Source of the DNA: CAKSQF01 sp963628435 | GTDB taxonomy: Bacteria > Bacillota > Clostridia > Oscillospirales > CAG-272 | Assembly: GCA_963628435.1 (NCBI GenBank) | Contig: CAVGEY010000009.1 | Coordinates: forward strand, 16,039 to 80,038 | DNA: 64,000 nucleotides | Reading direction: 5' to 3' | Shown: positions 51,354-59,756 of the stretch, one piece after another | Numbering within the stretch: position 1 is the stretch's first letter | Layout of the letters: each line of letters starts with the position of its first letter | Translations under genes and position numbers: made by a program | Notes under the pieces: model-generated | Database searches by the model: none | What the model was told of the DNA's origin: nothing | The model's input: the letters and a program-made list of their open reading frames with translations, nothing else

Positions 51354-51707
51354 ATGGAAGCAAGAGCATATCTGAAATATGCGAGAATAACTCCCCGTAA
51401 AGTCTGCATCGTACTTGATCTCATCAGAGGCAAGCAGGTTGATGAAGCGATGGGAATTCTTAAAAATACACGCAGAGGCGCATCCGAGTATCTTATCAAA
51501 CTGCTCGCAAGCGCAACCGCAAATGCGGTAAACTATGCCGAAACACATAACATAGCTGATTTTGACAAGAGCAATCTTTATGTATCCGAATGCTTTGTCT
51601 GCCCGGGTCCTACACTCAAGAGAGGACAGGCAAGAGGCAGAGGCGGATTTGATCGCCTTCTTAAAAGAACCAGCCATATGACCATCGTCGTAAAGACGAA
51701 GGACTGA
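51354..51707 (+). CDS. rplV: Ribosomal protein L22
   Basis: L22 has 117 residues; its beta-hairpin reaches into the exit tunnel and can confer macrolide resistance when changed. ARITPRKVCIVLDLIRGK and the tip region GPTLKRGQARGRGGFDRL are intact. The 52-base gap from rpsS is a little longer than others in the operon. Confidence 0.97.
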   Translation: MEARAYLKYARITPRKVCIVLDLIRGKQVDEAMGILKNTRRGASEYLIKLLASATANAVNYAETHNIADFDKSNLYVSECFVCPGPTLKRGQARGRGGFDRLLKRTSHMTIVVKTKD

Positions 51708-51732
51708 ATTTTCACGAAGGAGGTAAGAAAAA

Positions 51733-52611
51733 GTGGGTCAGAAGGTTAATCCTCACGGACTCCGTGTCGGAGTCATAAAGAACTGGGATTCCAGATGGTT
51801 TGAAAAAGACGAAACATTCGGAGATACCCTTGTTTCGGATTATAAACTGAGAACAGCCCTGAAGAAGCAGCTTCAGGAAGCCGGCGTGCCGAAGATCGAA
51901 ATCGAGCGCGACAGCGAAAAAGTCAGAGTCTTTATCCATTGCGCAAAACCCGGTCTGGTAATCGGACGCGGCGGCGAATCAATAGAAAAGCTCAAGGCTC
52001 AGATTGAAAAAATGGTCGGAAAGCCCGCAGTCGTAAACGTAATCGAAATCAAGCAGCCCGATCTCAACGCACAGCTTGTTGCCGAGAATATCGCCGGACA
52101 GCTTGAACGCCGTGTATCCTATCGCCGCGCAATGAAGTTCTGCATCGGCAGAACAATGCGTCTCGGCGCAAAGGGTATCAAGGTTATGCTTTCGGGACGT
52201 CTTGCAGGTGCCGATATAGCAAGAACAGAACAGTATCATGAAGGTACTATTCCGCTTCAGACACTCAGAGCCGATATCGAATACGGTTTCTGGGAAGCAA
52301 ACACCACTTACGGTAAAGTCGGTGTTAAAGTATGGATTTTCAAGGGCGAAGTTCTTCCGGACGTAAAGAAGAAGTTCACCGTAATGCCTACAGTTGAGCA
52401 GGTTCCCGCAAGAAACGACCGCCGCGGCGATCGCAGACAGGGTGACCGCAGACAGGGCGACCGCAGACAGGGCGGCAATTACCGTCAGAACGGTAATAAC
52501 TTCCGTCAGGGCGGCCAGGGCGGCAACTTCCGTCAGGGCGGACAGAACAACGGAAACCGCACTTATGCCGGCGGCGCAAACAGAACGCCTAGAGAAGGGG
52601 GTAACAAGTAA
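51733..52611 (+). CDS. rpsC: Ribosomal protein S3 with Arg/Gly/Gln-rich tail
   Basis: S3 (292 residues) binds mRNA at the 30S entry site. The KH domain (GKPAVVNVIEIKQPDLNAQL, VIGRGGESIEKL) and the C-terminal domain (RADIEYGFWEANTTYGKVGV) are normal. A tail of about 70 residues follows, built from tandem GDRRQ units and then QGG/NFRQGG repeats (nt 52417-52608). Typical S3 ends near residue 220. The tail is low-complexity and looks like an RGG-type RNA-binding tail. The start is GTG after GGAGG; the stop shares a base with the rplP start (TAATG). Confidence 0.97.
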   Translation: MGQKVNPHGLRVGVIKNWDSRWFEKDETFGDTLVSDYKLRTALKKQLQEAGVPKIEIERDSEKVRVFIHCAKPGLVIGRGGESIEKLKAQIEKMVGKPAVVNVIEIKQPDLNAQLVAENIAGQLERRVSYRRAMKFCIGRTMRLGAKGIKVMLSGRLAGADIARTEQYHEGTIPLQTLRADIEYGFWEANTTYGKVGVKVWIFKGEVLPDVKKKFTVMPTVEQVPARNDRRGDRRQGDRRQGDRRQGGNYRQNGNNFRQGGQGGNFRQGGQNNGNRTYAGGANRTPREGGNK

Positions 52612-53033
52612 TGTTAATGCCGAAGAGAGTCAAGTACAGACGTGTTCAGCGCGGCAGACTCAAAGGAAAAGCATCCCGCGGCAACACAATCACTAACGGC
52701 ACGTTCGGACTTGTTGCAACCGAGCCCGCATGGATCACGAGCAACCAGATTGAGGCAGCCCGTATAGCCATGACACGTTACACAAAGCGTGGCGGTAAGG
52801 TATGGATTAAGATATTCCCGGATAAGCCGATCACAGAAAAGCCGGCTGAAACCCGAATGGGTTCCGGTAAAGGTTCACCCGAATACTGGGTAGCAGTCGT
52901 TAAACCGGGCAGAGTAATGTTCGAGATGGACGGCGTAACACCCGAAACAGCGAAGGAAGCAATGCGTCTTGCAGCCCACAAGCTGCCGATAAAGTGCAAG
53001 TTCGTTGCAAAAGAAACAACCGAGGAGGCATAA
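52611..53033 (+). CDS. rplP: Ribosomal protein L16
   Basis: L16 (140 residues) helps form the A-site tRNA pocket of the large subunit. MLMPKRVKYRRVQRGRLKGK and the segment RMGSGKGSPEYWVAVVKPGR are its signatures. The ATG overlaps the rpsC stop, so the pair is translationally coupled. Confidence 0.98.
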   Translation: MLMPKRVKYRRVQRGRLKGKASRGNTITNGTFGLVATEPAWITSNQIEAARIAMTRYTKRGGKVWIKIFPDKPITEKPAETRMGSGKGSPEYWVAVVKPGRVMFEMDGVTPETAKEAMRLAAHKLPIKCKFVAKETTEEA

Positions 53034-53036
53034 GCA

Positions 53037-53225
53037 GTGAAAACCGGCGAAATCAGAGAAATGACTGTCGAAGAGCTTGAAAAAAAGCTTTCCGAACTGA
53101 AAGAAGAACTGTTCAATCTGCGCTTCCAGCACGCGGTAAATCAGCTTGACAATCCTCACAAAATGACGGAAGTCAAGAAGGATATCGCCCGCGTTATGAC
53201 CATTCTTCATGAGAAGAAAGCATAA
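53037..53225 (+). CDS. rpmC: Ribosomal protein L29
   Basis: A 62-residue helical hairpin protein at the tunnel exit. The motif ELEKKLSELKEELFNLRFQH identifies it. It starts with GTG three bases after the rplP stop, with GAGGAGG at the end of the preceding gene as ribosome site. Confidence 0.96.
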   Translation: MKTGEIREMTVEELEKKLSELKEELFNLRFQHAVNQLDNPHKMTEVKKDIARVMTILHEKKA

Positions 53226-53246
53226 GTAAGGGAAGGAGATTCGATC

Positions 53247-53513
53247 ATGGCAGAAACAATCGAGCGCAACCTCCGCAAAACCCGTATCGGCAAGGTTGTA
53301 AGCAATAAAATGGATAAAACGATTGTCGTCGCAATCGAGGACAACGTAAAACATCCCAAATACGGAAAGATCATCAAGAGAACTCTTAAGATTTACGCAC
53401 AGGATGAAAATAACGAGTGCGAAATCGGAGATAAGGTACTCGTAATGGAGACCAGACCTCTTTCAAGACTTAAGAGATGGCGTCTTGTTGAAATACTCGA
53501 AAAGGTTAAATAA
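53247..53513 (+). CDS. rpsQ: Ribosomal protein S17
   Basis: The 88-residue OB-fold protein S17 binds 16S rRNA early in assembly. KTRIGKVVSNKMDKTIVVAI and HPKYGKIIKRTLKIYAQDENN are its conserved parts. GGAAGGAG precedes the ATG. Confidence 0.97.
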   Translation: MAETIERNLRKTRIGKVVSNKMDKTIVVAIEDNVKHPKYGKIIKRTLKIYAQDENNECEIGDKVLVMETRPLSRLKRWRLVEILEKVK

Positions 53514-53560
53514 TCAAGTAAATACAACAAAGATTGTGTTGAAAACAGGAGGAAATAATC

Positions 53561-53929
53561 GTGATACAACAGCAAACTCGTATGAAGGTTGCCGATAACA
53601 CCGGTGCCAAAGAGATCATGTGTATTCGCGTCCTCGGCGGCTCAGGCAGAAGATATGCAAATATCGGAGATGTCGTAGTGGCCTGCGTTAAAAAGGCTAC
53701 TCCGGGCGGAACCGTCAAGAAAGGCGAAGTTGTAAAAGCAGTTGTTGTAAGATCCGTTCACGGCGTAAAGCGCGCCGACGGTTCGTACATTAAGTTCGAC
53801 GAGAACGCAGCGGTAATTATCAAACCGGATAAGACACCGGTTGGTACCCGTATTTTTGGGCCGGTGGCAAGAGAACTTCGTGATAAGGATTATCTGAAGA
53901 TTCTTTCACTTGCTCCCGAAGTGCTTTAA
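53561..53929 (+). CDS. rplN: Ribosomal protein L14
   Basis: This protein of 122 residues contacts S subunit rRNA in bridge B5/B8. It begins MIQQQTRMKVADNTGAKEIM and has VGTRIFGPVARELRDKDYLK near the end. The start is GTG, with AGGAGG eight bases upstream. Confidence 0.97.
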   Translation: MIQQQTRMKVADNTGAKEIMCIRVLGGSGRRYANIGDVVVACVKKATPGGTVKKGEVVKAVVVRSVHGVKRADGSYIKFDENAAVIIKPDKTPVGTRIFGPVARELRDKDYLKILSLAPEVL

Positions 53930-53942
53930 GGAGGAAATGACG

Positions 53943-54284
53943 ATGGCAAAGATGCATATTAAAAAAGGCGATACCGTCATAGTTCTGTCCGGTAAGTACG
54001 AGGACAAGTATGAAAAACCCGGTGTTGTTAAAACAGGAAAGGTTCTCGAAGTATCTCCCGAAGAGGGAAAAGTAATTGTTGAAGGTATTCACCGTGTTAC
54101 AAAGCACTTCAAAGCAAGAAAACAGGGTGATACAAGTGCGATTCTTAAGGTTGACGCTCCTATCTACGCATGCAAGGTGCAGCTCTACTGCCCGGACTGC
54201 AAGGCAGGCCGCCGTTCGACCATTAAGGAAATCGACGGTAAAAAAGTTCGTGTTTGCACAAAGTGCGGACATAAGTTTGATTAA
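53943..54284 (+). CDS. rplX: Ribosomal protein L24, zinc-ribbon form
   Basis: The 113-residue L24 starts at ATG 53943 (MAKMHIKKGDTVIVLSGKYE, KOW motif) behind AAGGAGG; the frame runs open from 53910 but that start lacks a ribosome site. The C-terminal CPDC and CTKCG pairs form a zinc ribbon, the form found in many thermophilic and anaerobic bacteria. It starts 5' domain folding of 23S rRNA. Confidence 0.96.
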   Translation: MAKMHIKKGDTVIVLSGKYEDKYEKPGVVKTGKVLEVSPEEGKVIVEGIHRVTKHFKARKQGDTSAILKVDAPIYACKVQLYCPDCKAGRRSTIKEIDGKKVRVCTKCGHKFD

Positions 54285-54301
54285 GAAGGAGGAGCAAAGA
54301 A

Positions 54302-54841
54302 ATGTCAGAACTCAGAGAATATTATAAAAAAGAAGTTGCTCCTGCTCTTATGAAAAAGTTCAACTATAAGAGCGTAATGCAGATTCCGAAGTTTGATAAG
54401 GTTGTCGTAAACGTAGGATGCGGCGACGCAAAGGATAACTCCAAGGTTATCGAAACCGTCATTTCCGAACTGACCGCAATCACAGGTCAGAAGGCGGTTC
54501 CTACAGTTGCTCATAAATCGGTTGCAAACTTCAAAATCCGTGAAGGCATGAAGATCGGCGTAAAGGTTACACTTCGCGGCGAGATTATGTACGAATTCAT
54601 TGATCGTCTTTTCAACCTGGCTCTTCCCCGTGTCCGCGACTTTAAGGGTATCAACCCCAACGGCTTCGACGGCAGAGGAAACTACAGCCTCGGCCTGAAG
54701 GAACAGCTCATATTCCCGGAAATCGAATACGATAAGATCGATAAAATCCGCGGTATGGACATCGCTTTTGTGACAACTGCCACCACCGATGAAGAAGCAA
54801 AAGAGCTTCTCACACTGATGGGCGCACCGTTCGCAAAATAA
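54302..54841 (+). CDS. rplE: Ribosomal protein L5
   Basis: The L5 protein (179 residues) binds 5S rRNA and contacts the P-site tRNA. MQIPKFDKVVVNVGCGDA and the segment FDGRGNYSLGLKEQLIFPEI are its signatures. AAGGAGG lies eight bases before the ATG. Confidence 0.98.
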   Translation: MSELREYYKKEVAPALMKKFNYKSVMQIPKFDKVVVNVGCGDAKDNSKVIETVISELTAITGQKAVPTVAHKSVANFKIREGMKIGVKVTLRGEIMYEFIDRLFNLALPRVRDFKGINPNGFDGRGNYSLGLKEQLIFPEIEYDKIDKIRGMDIAFVTTATTDEEAKELLTLMGAPFAK

Positions 54842-54864
54842 TATTTACTGGAGGGTAACAAAAG

Positions 54865-55050
54865 ATGGCTAAGAAGTCAATGATAAACAAACAGCAAAGA
54901 CCCCAGAAGTTCTCTACCCGTGAATATAACAGATGCAAAATCTGCGGACGTCCTCACGCGTATATGCGTAAGTACGGCATTTGCCGTATCTGCTTCCGCG
55001 AACTCGCATATAAGGGCGAAATCCCGGGCGTAAGAAAAGCATCTTGGTAA
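54865..55050 (+). CDS. rpsN: Ribosomal protein S14 type Z
   Basis: A 61-residue zinc-binding S14: Cys pairs CKICGRPHAYMRKYGICRIC hold one zinc ion. This short form is the usual one in Firmicutes and differs from the longer cysteine-free S14 made under zinc shortage. CTGGAGGG precedes the ATG. Confidence 0.97.
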   Translation: MAKKSMINKQQRPQKFSTREYNRCKICGRPHAYMRKYGICRICFRELAYKGEIPGVRKASW

Positions 55051-55100
55051 TATTACCGGTTACGGAATATACAGTATAATTTCAGTTTCAGCTCCAACTA

Positions 55101-55155
55101 ATCGGAAGGGAAGCAAAAGCTTCAACCGCCGATGTGCAGCCCTAAAAGGGCAGCA
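55101..55155 (+). promoter_or_regulatory. Two hairpins in the rpsN-rpsH spacer
   Basis: The first has ATCGG / CCGAT (55101-55105 with 55129-55133) and GAAGC-AAAA-GCTTC (55110-55123); the second is TGC-A-GCCCT / AGGGC-A-GCA (55135-55155). A TATAAT lies before them (55075-55080). The 137-base gap is the longest inside the superoperon, so internal control is possible. Confidence 0.45.
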
Positions 55156-55187
55156 AGAAAAATAACTTGCATAAGGAGGATTATAAT

Positions 55188-55583
55188 ATGCAAATTTCTG
55201 ATGTAATTGCGGATATGCTCACAAGAATCCGCAACGCAAACAACGCAAAACACGAAAGCGTTGATATCCCTGCATCTAATATGAAGAAGTCCATTGCCGA
55301 CATTCTTCTCGCCGAGGGCTATATTAAAGGCTATCAGGTAATCGAAGACGGCAAGCAGGGTGTTATCCGCATCACACTCAAGTATATCGGCAAGCAGAAG
55401 GTCATTCAGGGACTTCGCCGCGTATCCAAGCCCGGTCTGCGTATTTACGCCGGCTGCGAGGATATGCCGAAAGTTATGAACGGACTCGGCATAGCAATCG
55501 TATCAACATCCAAGGGTGTCATGACCGACAAGAAGGCTCGTGAAGAGAAGGTCGGCGGCGAAATCCTTGCGTTCGTTTGGTAA
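55188..55583 (+). CDS. rpsH: Ribosomal protein S8
   Basis: S8 (131 residues) organises the central 16S domain. The start is ATG 55188 after AAGGAGG; an upstream in-frame ATG (55167) lacks support. MQISDVIADMLTRIRNANNA and the C-terminal GIAIVSTSKGVMTDKKAREE are conserved. In E. coli S8 represses the spc operon; the structured spacer just before this gene is a candidate control site, unproven. Confidence 0.97.
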   Translation: MQISDVIADMLTRIRNANNAKHESVDIPASNMKKSIADILLAEGYIKGYQVIEDGKQGVIRITLKYIGKQKVIQGLRRVSKPGLRIYAGCEDMPKVMNGLGIAIVSTSKGVMTDKKAREEKVGGEILAFVW

Positions 55584-55602
55584 TTGAAGGGAGAGTATAG
55601 AG

Positions 55603-56151
55603 ATGTCAAGAATTGGTAGAAAACCTGTACTGGTTCCCGCCGGCGTTGATGTTACATTCGGTGCCGAAAATACCGTTACCGTAAAAGGACCTAAGGGAAC
55701 AATAACCGAAAAATTCCACCCCAATATGATCATTGAGATGGAAGGAAACGAGATCATTGTAAAACGTCCCGATGATGAAAAGTTCAATAAATCGCTTCAC
55801 GGTCTGACTCGTACGCTCATTCATAACATGATCGTCGGAGTTACCGAAGGCTTTGCAAAGCGTCTTGAAATCAACGGCGTCGGATACAGAGCCGCGAAGA
55901 ACGGCAAAACACTTCAGCTGTCACTCGGCTATTCGCACGGTATCAGCATTGAGGAAGCAGACGGAATCACATTCGAAGTTCCCGATTCTTCCACAATCAT
56001 TGTACACGGAATAGATAAGCAGAAGGTCGGCGAAGTAGCTGCTATCGTCAGAAAGAAGAGACCGCCGGAACCCTACAAGGGCAAAGGTATCAAGTATGCC
56101 GATGAGCACATCCGTCGTAAGGCGGGCAAGACCGGTAAGTCCGGAAAGTAA
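55603..56151 (+). CDS. rplF: Ribosomal protein L6
   Basis: L6 (182 residues) lies near the factor-binding centre. MSRIGRKPVLVPAGVDVTFG and the C-terminal RKKRPPEPYKGKGIKYADEH are classic. GAAGGGAG precedes the ATG, 19 bases after rpsH. Confidence 0.98.
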   Translation: MSRIGRKPVLVPAGVDVTFGAENTVTVKGPKGTITEKFHPNMIIEMEGNEIIVKRPDDEKFNKSLHGLTRTLIHNMIVGVTEGFAKRLEINGVGYRAAKNGKTLQLSLGYSHGISIEEADGITFEVPDSSTIIVHGIDKQKVGEVAAIVRKKRPPEPYKGKGIKYADEHIRRKAGKTGKSGK

Positions 56152-56169
56152 TGAAAGGAGTACAGTAAG

Positions 56170-56526
56170 ATGGTATCAAGAAAAGACTCCAACATTCAGC
56201 GTAAAAAGAGACACGCTAGAGTCAGAGCAAAGATTACAGGCACACCCGAGCGTCCCCGCCTTTGCGTATATCGCTCAAATGCCAATATCTCTGCCCAGAT
56301 TATAGATGATACAAACGGTGTTACACTCGTGGCAGCCTCCTCCTATGAGAAGGACTTCGAAAACGGCGATAATAAAGAAGCAGCCAAAAAGGTCGGCGAA
56401 CTGCTTGCGCAGCGCGCTGTTGAAAAGGGCATTTCGGTTGTCGTTTTCGACCGCGGCGGCTATCTTTACCACGGAAGAGTACTTGAACTTGCCGAAGGCG
56501 CACGCGCCGGCGGACTTAAGTTCTGA
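56170..56526 (+). CDS. rplR: Ribosomal protein L18
   Basis: The 118-residue L18 binds 5S rRNA with L5. RKKRHARVRAKITGTPERPR and VVFDRGGYLYHGRVLELAEG identify it. AAAGGAG lies ten bases before the ATG. Confidence 0.97.
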   Translation: MVSRKDSNIQRKKRHARVRAKITGTPERPRLCVYRSNANISAQIIDDTNGVTLVAASSYEKDFENGDNKEAAKKVGELLAQRAVEKGISVVVFDRGGYLYHGRVLELAEGARAGGLKF

Positions 56527-56543
56527 TAAACAGGAGGAGAAAA

Positions 56544-57047
56544 ATGGCAAAGAATATAGAGGCAGAGACGCTTGACCTTCAGCAGAAACTCGTTAAGACA
56601 AAACGTGTTTCCAAGACGGTTAAGGGCGGTCGAATCGCATCCTTCGCAACAATTATGGTTGTCGGCGACGGCAAGGGAAATGTCGGATACGGCCTCGGAA
56701 AAGCTTCCGAAGTTCCGGAAGCGATCCGTAAGGGTATCGAGGATGCAAAGAAAAACATGGTCAAAATATCTCTTAAGGGTGATACAATTCCTCACGAGGT
56801 TACTGCCGAATACGGAGCCGGCAAGGTTATGCTCAGACCGGCACCCGAAGGAACAGGAATTATCGCAGGCGGTACAATGCGTGCTATTTTCGAAATGGCA
56901 GGCATTAAGAACATCCGTGCGAAGTGCCTTCGTTCTTCGAATGCAACCAATGTCGTAAAGGCAACATTTGCGGCACTTGAACAGCTCCGCACCGCAGAAG
57001 AAGTTGCCGCAATGCGCGGACTCTCTGTTGAAGAGATTTCTAAATAA
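56544..57047 (+). CDS. rpsE: Ribosomal protein S5
   Basis: S5 (167 residues) is a fidelity protein of the 30S. The double-stranded RNA-binding part VSKTVKGGRIASFATIMVVG and the segment GYGLGKASEVPEAIRKGIED are intact. It starts 17 bases after rplR behind AGGAGG. Confidence 0.98.
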   Translation: MAKNIEAETLDLQQKLVKTKRVSKTVKGGRIASFATIMVVGDGKGNVGYGLGKASEVPEAIRKGIEDAKKNMVKISLKGDTIPHEVTAEYGAGKVMLRPAPEGTGIIAGGTMRAIFEMAGIKNIRAKCLRSSNATNVVKATFAALEQLRTAEEVAAMRGLSVEEISK

Positions 57048-57062
57048 GGGGGATACAAGACA

Positions 57063-57239
57063 ATGATTAAAATCACACTTGTAAAAAGCCTTATCGGGTC
57101 ATTACCCGCACAGAAGAAAACCGCAGCTGCGCTCGGACTCCGCAAAATCGGCGACAGCAAGACTCTTGCCGACACACCCGCAACACGCGGACAGATTAAA
57201 GTGATTTCCCACCTCGTATCTGTTGAGGCGGCAGACTAA
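57063..57239 (+). CDS. rpmD: Ribosomal protein L30
   Basis: A small gene of 58 codons plus stop. The product starts MIKITLVKSLIGSLPAQKKT and has the LGLRKIGDS motif of bacterial L30. GGGGG precedes the ATG. The position between rpsE and rplO is conserved in Firmicutes. Confidence 0.96.
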   Translation: MIKITLVKSLIGSLPAQKKTAAALGLRKIGDSKTLADTPATRGQIKVISHLVSVEAAD

Positions 57240-57284
57240 GCCACTGCGAAGGCTGCTTAAAAATATCAATAAGGAGGAATTATT

Positions 57285-57728
57285 ATGAAGCTCCATGAAC
57301 TTTCACCGGCGCAAGGCTCTGTAACAAAGTCTTTCCGCAAAGGAAGAGGCGTTGGATCAGGCAACGGAAAAACTGCCGGTAAGGGCCATAAAGGGCAGAA
57401 TGCCCGTTCAGGCGGCGGAGTTCGCCCCGGCTTTGAGGGCGGTCAGATTCCGCTTTACAGAAGACTTCCTAAGAGAGGCTTCTGCAATGCAAGATTTGCA
57501 AATGTTTACAGCATTATCAATGTCGAGACACTTAACACTTTTGAAGACGGCGCAGTCGTTGACATGGCAACTCTTCTTGAAAAAGGAATTGTCAGAAAAG
57601 AAAATGACGGACTCAAAGTTCTCGGCCGCGGCGAAATCACAAAGAAATTAACCGTAAAGGCTAATATCTTCTCAGCAAGTGCAAAAGAGAAGATTGAAGC
57701 TGCCGGCGGAACTGTTGAGGTGGTCTAA
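57285..57728 (+). CDS. rplO: Ribosomal protein L15
   Basis: The 147-residue L15 has a Gly-rich N-terminal tail (MKLHELSPAQGSVTKSFRKG, then KTAGKGHKGQNARSGGGVRP) and a globular end. It helps late large-subunit assembly. AAGGAGG precedes the ATG; the gene joins secY without a gap. Confidence 0.98.
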   Translation: MKLHELSPAQGSVTKSFRKGRGVGSGNGKTAGKGHKGQNARSGGGVRPGFEGGQIPLYRRLPKRGFCNARFANVYSIINVETLNTFEDGAVVDMATLLEKGIVRKENDGLKVLGRGEITKKLTVKANIFSASAKEKIEAAGGTVEVV

Positions 57729-59066
57729 GTGAAGAGTGCAATCGGAAAAATAAGAGATATCTGGAACGCAACCGATATCAGAAATAAGATTCTTTTTACT
57801 CTCTTTATACTGCTTATCTATCAGGTAGGATCGGCAATTCCGGTTCCGTATGTTAAATCCGAAATCGCAACATGGTTCCAGCAGACATACGGCAATACGA
57901 TTTTTGCCTATCTCAGCCAGCTGTCGGGCGGTTCGCTTGAACAGGCCAACCTGTTTGCTCTTTCGATTAACCCGTATATCACCGCGTCTATCGTAATTCA
58001 GCTTCTTACAGTTGCAATTCCGAGATGGCAGGAATGGTCAAAGGAAGAAGACGGACAGAAAAAGCTGACACAGATTACCCGTATCACAACTGTTATTCTT
58101 GCACTCATCACAGCATGGGCGTATTACAACATTCTGAGCAATGCAACCACATCGTCGGGCTCGTCACTTCTTTACTCCGACGGAGTATTTGAAGCGTTCG
58201 TAATTATAGCCTGCTTCTGCGGCGGCGCTGCTATCGTAATGTGGCTCGGTGAGAAAATCAATGAAAAAGGTATCGGAAACGGTATCTCGATGATACTTTT
58301 CGCAAATATCCTCGCAGGATTCCCGAGAAGACTTCCTTATATTTGGGATCTTTTCACCCAGTGGGGATGGGGAACCGCAATCGCCGTTGTCGGCGTAGTC
58401 GGCATTCTCGCGATTATCGTCTTTATTATCTTTATCACCAACAGTGAGCGCAGAATTCCCGTACAGTACTCTAAGAGAGTTGTCGGAAGAAAAATGTACG
58501 GCGGCCAGAATACAAACCTTCCTCTGAAGCTCAATATGAACGGCGTTATGCCTGTCATCTTCGCTTCGTCGATTGTTTCTCTCCCCGCCACAATCGGAAC
58601 ATTGCTTGGTCATACAACAAGTGACAGCGGATTCTGGGGAACATTCCTCAAGATTTTTGAGGCGACATCTCCTCTCTATATCGTTCTTTATCTTGTGCTG
58701 ATCATCGCATTCGGATATTTCTACACACTGATTTCTTTCGACCCTGTTGAAGTATCCAATAATCTTAAGAGAAACGGCGGTACCATACTCGGTATCCGTC
58801 CGGGCGCACCTACAGCCGAGTACATCAAGAAGATTCTTAACAGAATCACTCTTATCGGCTCGCTCTTCCTCATTGTTGTAGCGGGACTTCCGCTCATAAT
58901 CAATGCGGTTGCAACTGTGCTTCCTTCAAGCTGGGGCCTCTCGTCTGTTTCCGGACTTGCGTTCAGCGGAAACTCTCTGCTCATCGTAATCGGAGTTGCA
59001 CTCGAGACCTACCGCGATATCGAAGCTCAGATGTCCATGCGCCACTATAAAGGCTTCCTGCAGTAA
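57729..59066 (+). CDS. secY: Protein translocase subunit SecY
   Basis: SecY (445 residues) is the ten-helix channel of the Sec translocon. The start is GTG directly after the rplO stop, with GAGGTGG inside rplO. Marks include the helix-2 plug region (GGSLEQANLFALSINPYITA), EKGIGNGISMILFANI, and the cytoplasmic loop FDPVEVSNNLKRNGGTI before GIRPG. SecE and SecG are encoded elsewhere. Confidence 0.98.
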   Translation: MKSAIGKIRDIWNATDIRNKILFTLFILLIYQVGSAIPVPYVKSEIATWFQQTYGNTIFAYLSQLSGGSLEQANLFALSINPYITASIVIQLLTVAIPRWQEWSKEEDGQKKLTQITRITTVILALITAWAYYNILSNATTSSGSSLLYSDGVFEAFVIIACFCGGAAIVMWLGEKINEKGIGNGISMILFANILAGFPRRLPYIWDLFTQWGWGTAIAVVGVVGILAIIVFIIFITNSERRIPVQYSKRVVGRKMYGGQNTNLPLKLNMNGVMPVIFASSIVSLPATIGTLLGHTTSDSGFWGTFLKIFEATSPLYIVLYLVLIIAFGYFYTLISFDPVEVSNNLKRNGGTILGIRPGAPTAEYIKKILNRITLIGSLFLIVVAGLPLIINAVATVLPSSWGLSSVSGLAFSGNSLLIVIGVALETYRDIEAQMSMRHYKGFLQ

Positions 59067-59091
59067 TTTACCCCGTAAAGGAGATTATGTT

Positions 59092-59730
59092 ATGAAAATA
59101 ATGTTTTTGGGCGCTCCCGGCGCCGGTAAAGGCACACAGGCAGAATTTGCGGCAAATAACTACGGTATCCCCGCAATTTCGACCGGTGCAATCATCAGAG
59201 AAGCACTTAAAAACGAAACCGAGATGGGTAAAGCAGCCAAGTCTTATATCGAGGCAGGCGCGCTTGTACCGGATGAAGTCGTAATAGGAATCATCAAAGA
59301 GCGCTTAGCCGAAGATGATTGCAAAAACGGATTCATTCTCGATGGATTTCCCCGCACGGTCGCGCAGGCTGAAGCTCTTGACGCCATGGGCGTTGAGATG
59401 GATGTCGTTATCTCGCTCGAAGTACCCGATGAAGCAATAGTCGAAAGAATGTGCGGAAGACGGGTCTGCGATAAGTGCGGAGCAAGCTATCATACTAAAT
59501 ATAAGCCATCAAAAGACGGCAAGACATGCGATAATGACGGAAATCTCCTTTCTATTCGTAAGGATGATGATCCCGAAGTCGTCAAAAACAGGCTTAAAAC
59601 CTATCATGAGCTTACCGAACCCCTTAAAGACTTCTATAAGTCAAAAGGCAAACTCAAAATTGTTGTCGGTCAGGAAGAAGTCGCAGATACGACAAAACTT
59701 ACTGCTGCCGCAATTGAGAGCGTGAAATAA
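59092..59730 (+). CDS. adk: Adenylate kinase with zinc-binding LID
   Basis: The 212-residue enzyme converts ATP plus AMP to two ADP. The P-loop GAPGAGKGTQ is at residues 7-16; the LID has VCDKCGASYHTKY with a third Cys (KTCDNDG) and Asp, a Cys3-Asp zinc site as in Bacillus. DGFPRTVAQAEAL binds AMP. The start at 59092 (MKIMFLGAPG) is preceded by AAAGGAG; an earlier start would add 32 unrelated residues. Confidence 0.98.
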   Translation: MKIMFLGAPGAGKGTQAEFAANNYGIPAISTGAIIREALKNETEMGKAAKSYIEAGALVPDEVVIGIIKERLAEDDCKNGFILDGFPRTVAQAEALDAMGVEMDVVISLEVPDEAIVERMCGRRVCDKCGASYHTKYKPSKDGKTCDNDGNLLSIRKDDDPEVVKNRLKTYHELTEPLKDFYKSKGKLKIVVGQEEVADTTKLTAAAIESVK

Positions 59731-59756
59731 TCACGCAAACAATAGGGTAAAGTAGA

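Noticed and set aside
53910..53942. Upstream start for L24
   Set aside because: It lies inside the end of rplN and lacks a ribosome site; ATG 53943 is preceded by AAGGAGG.
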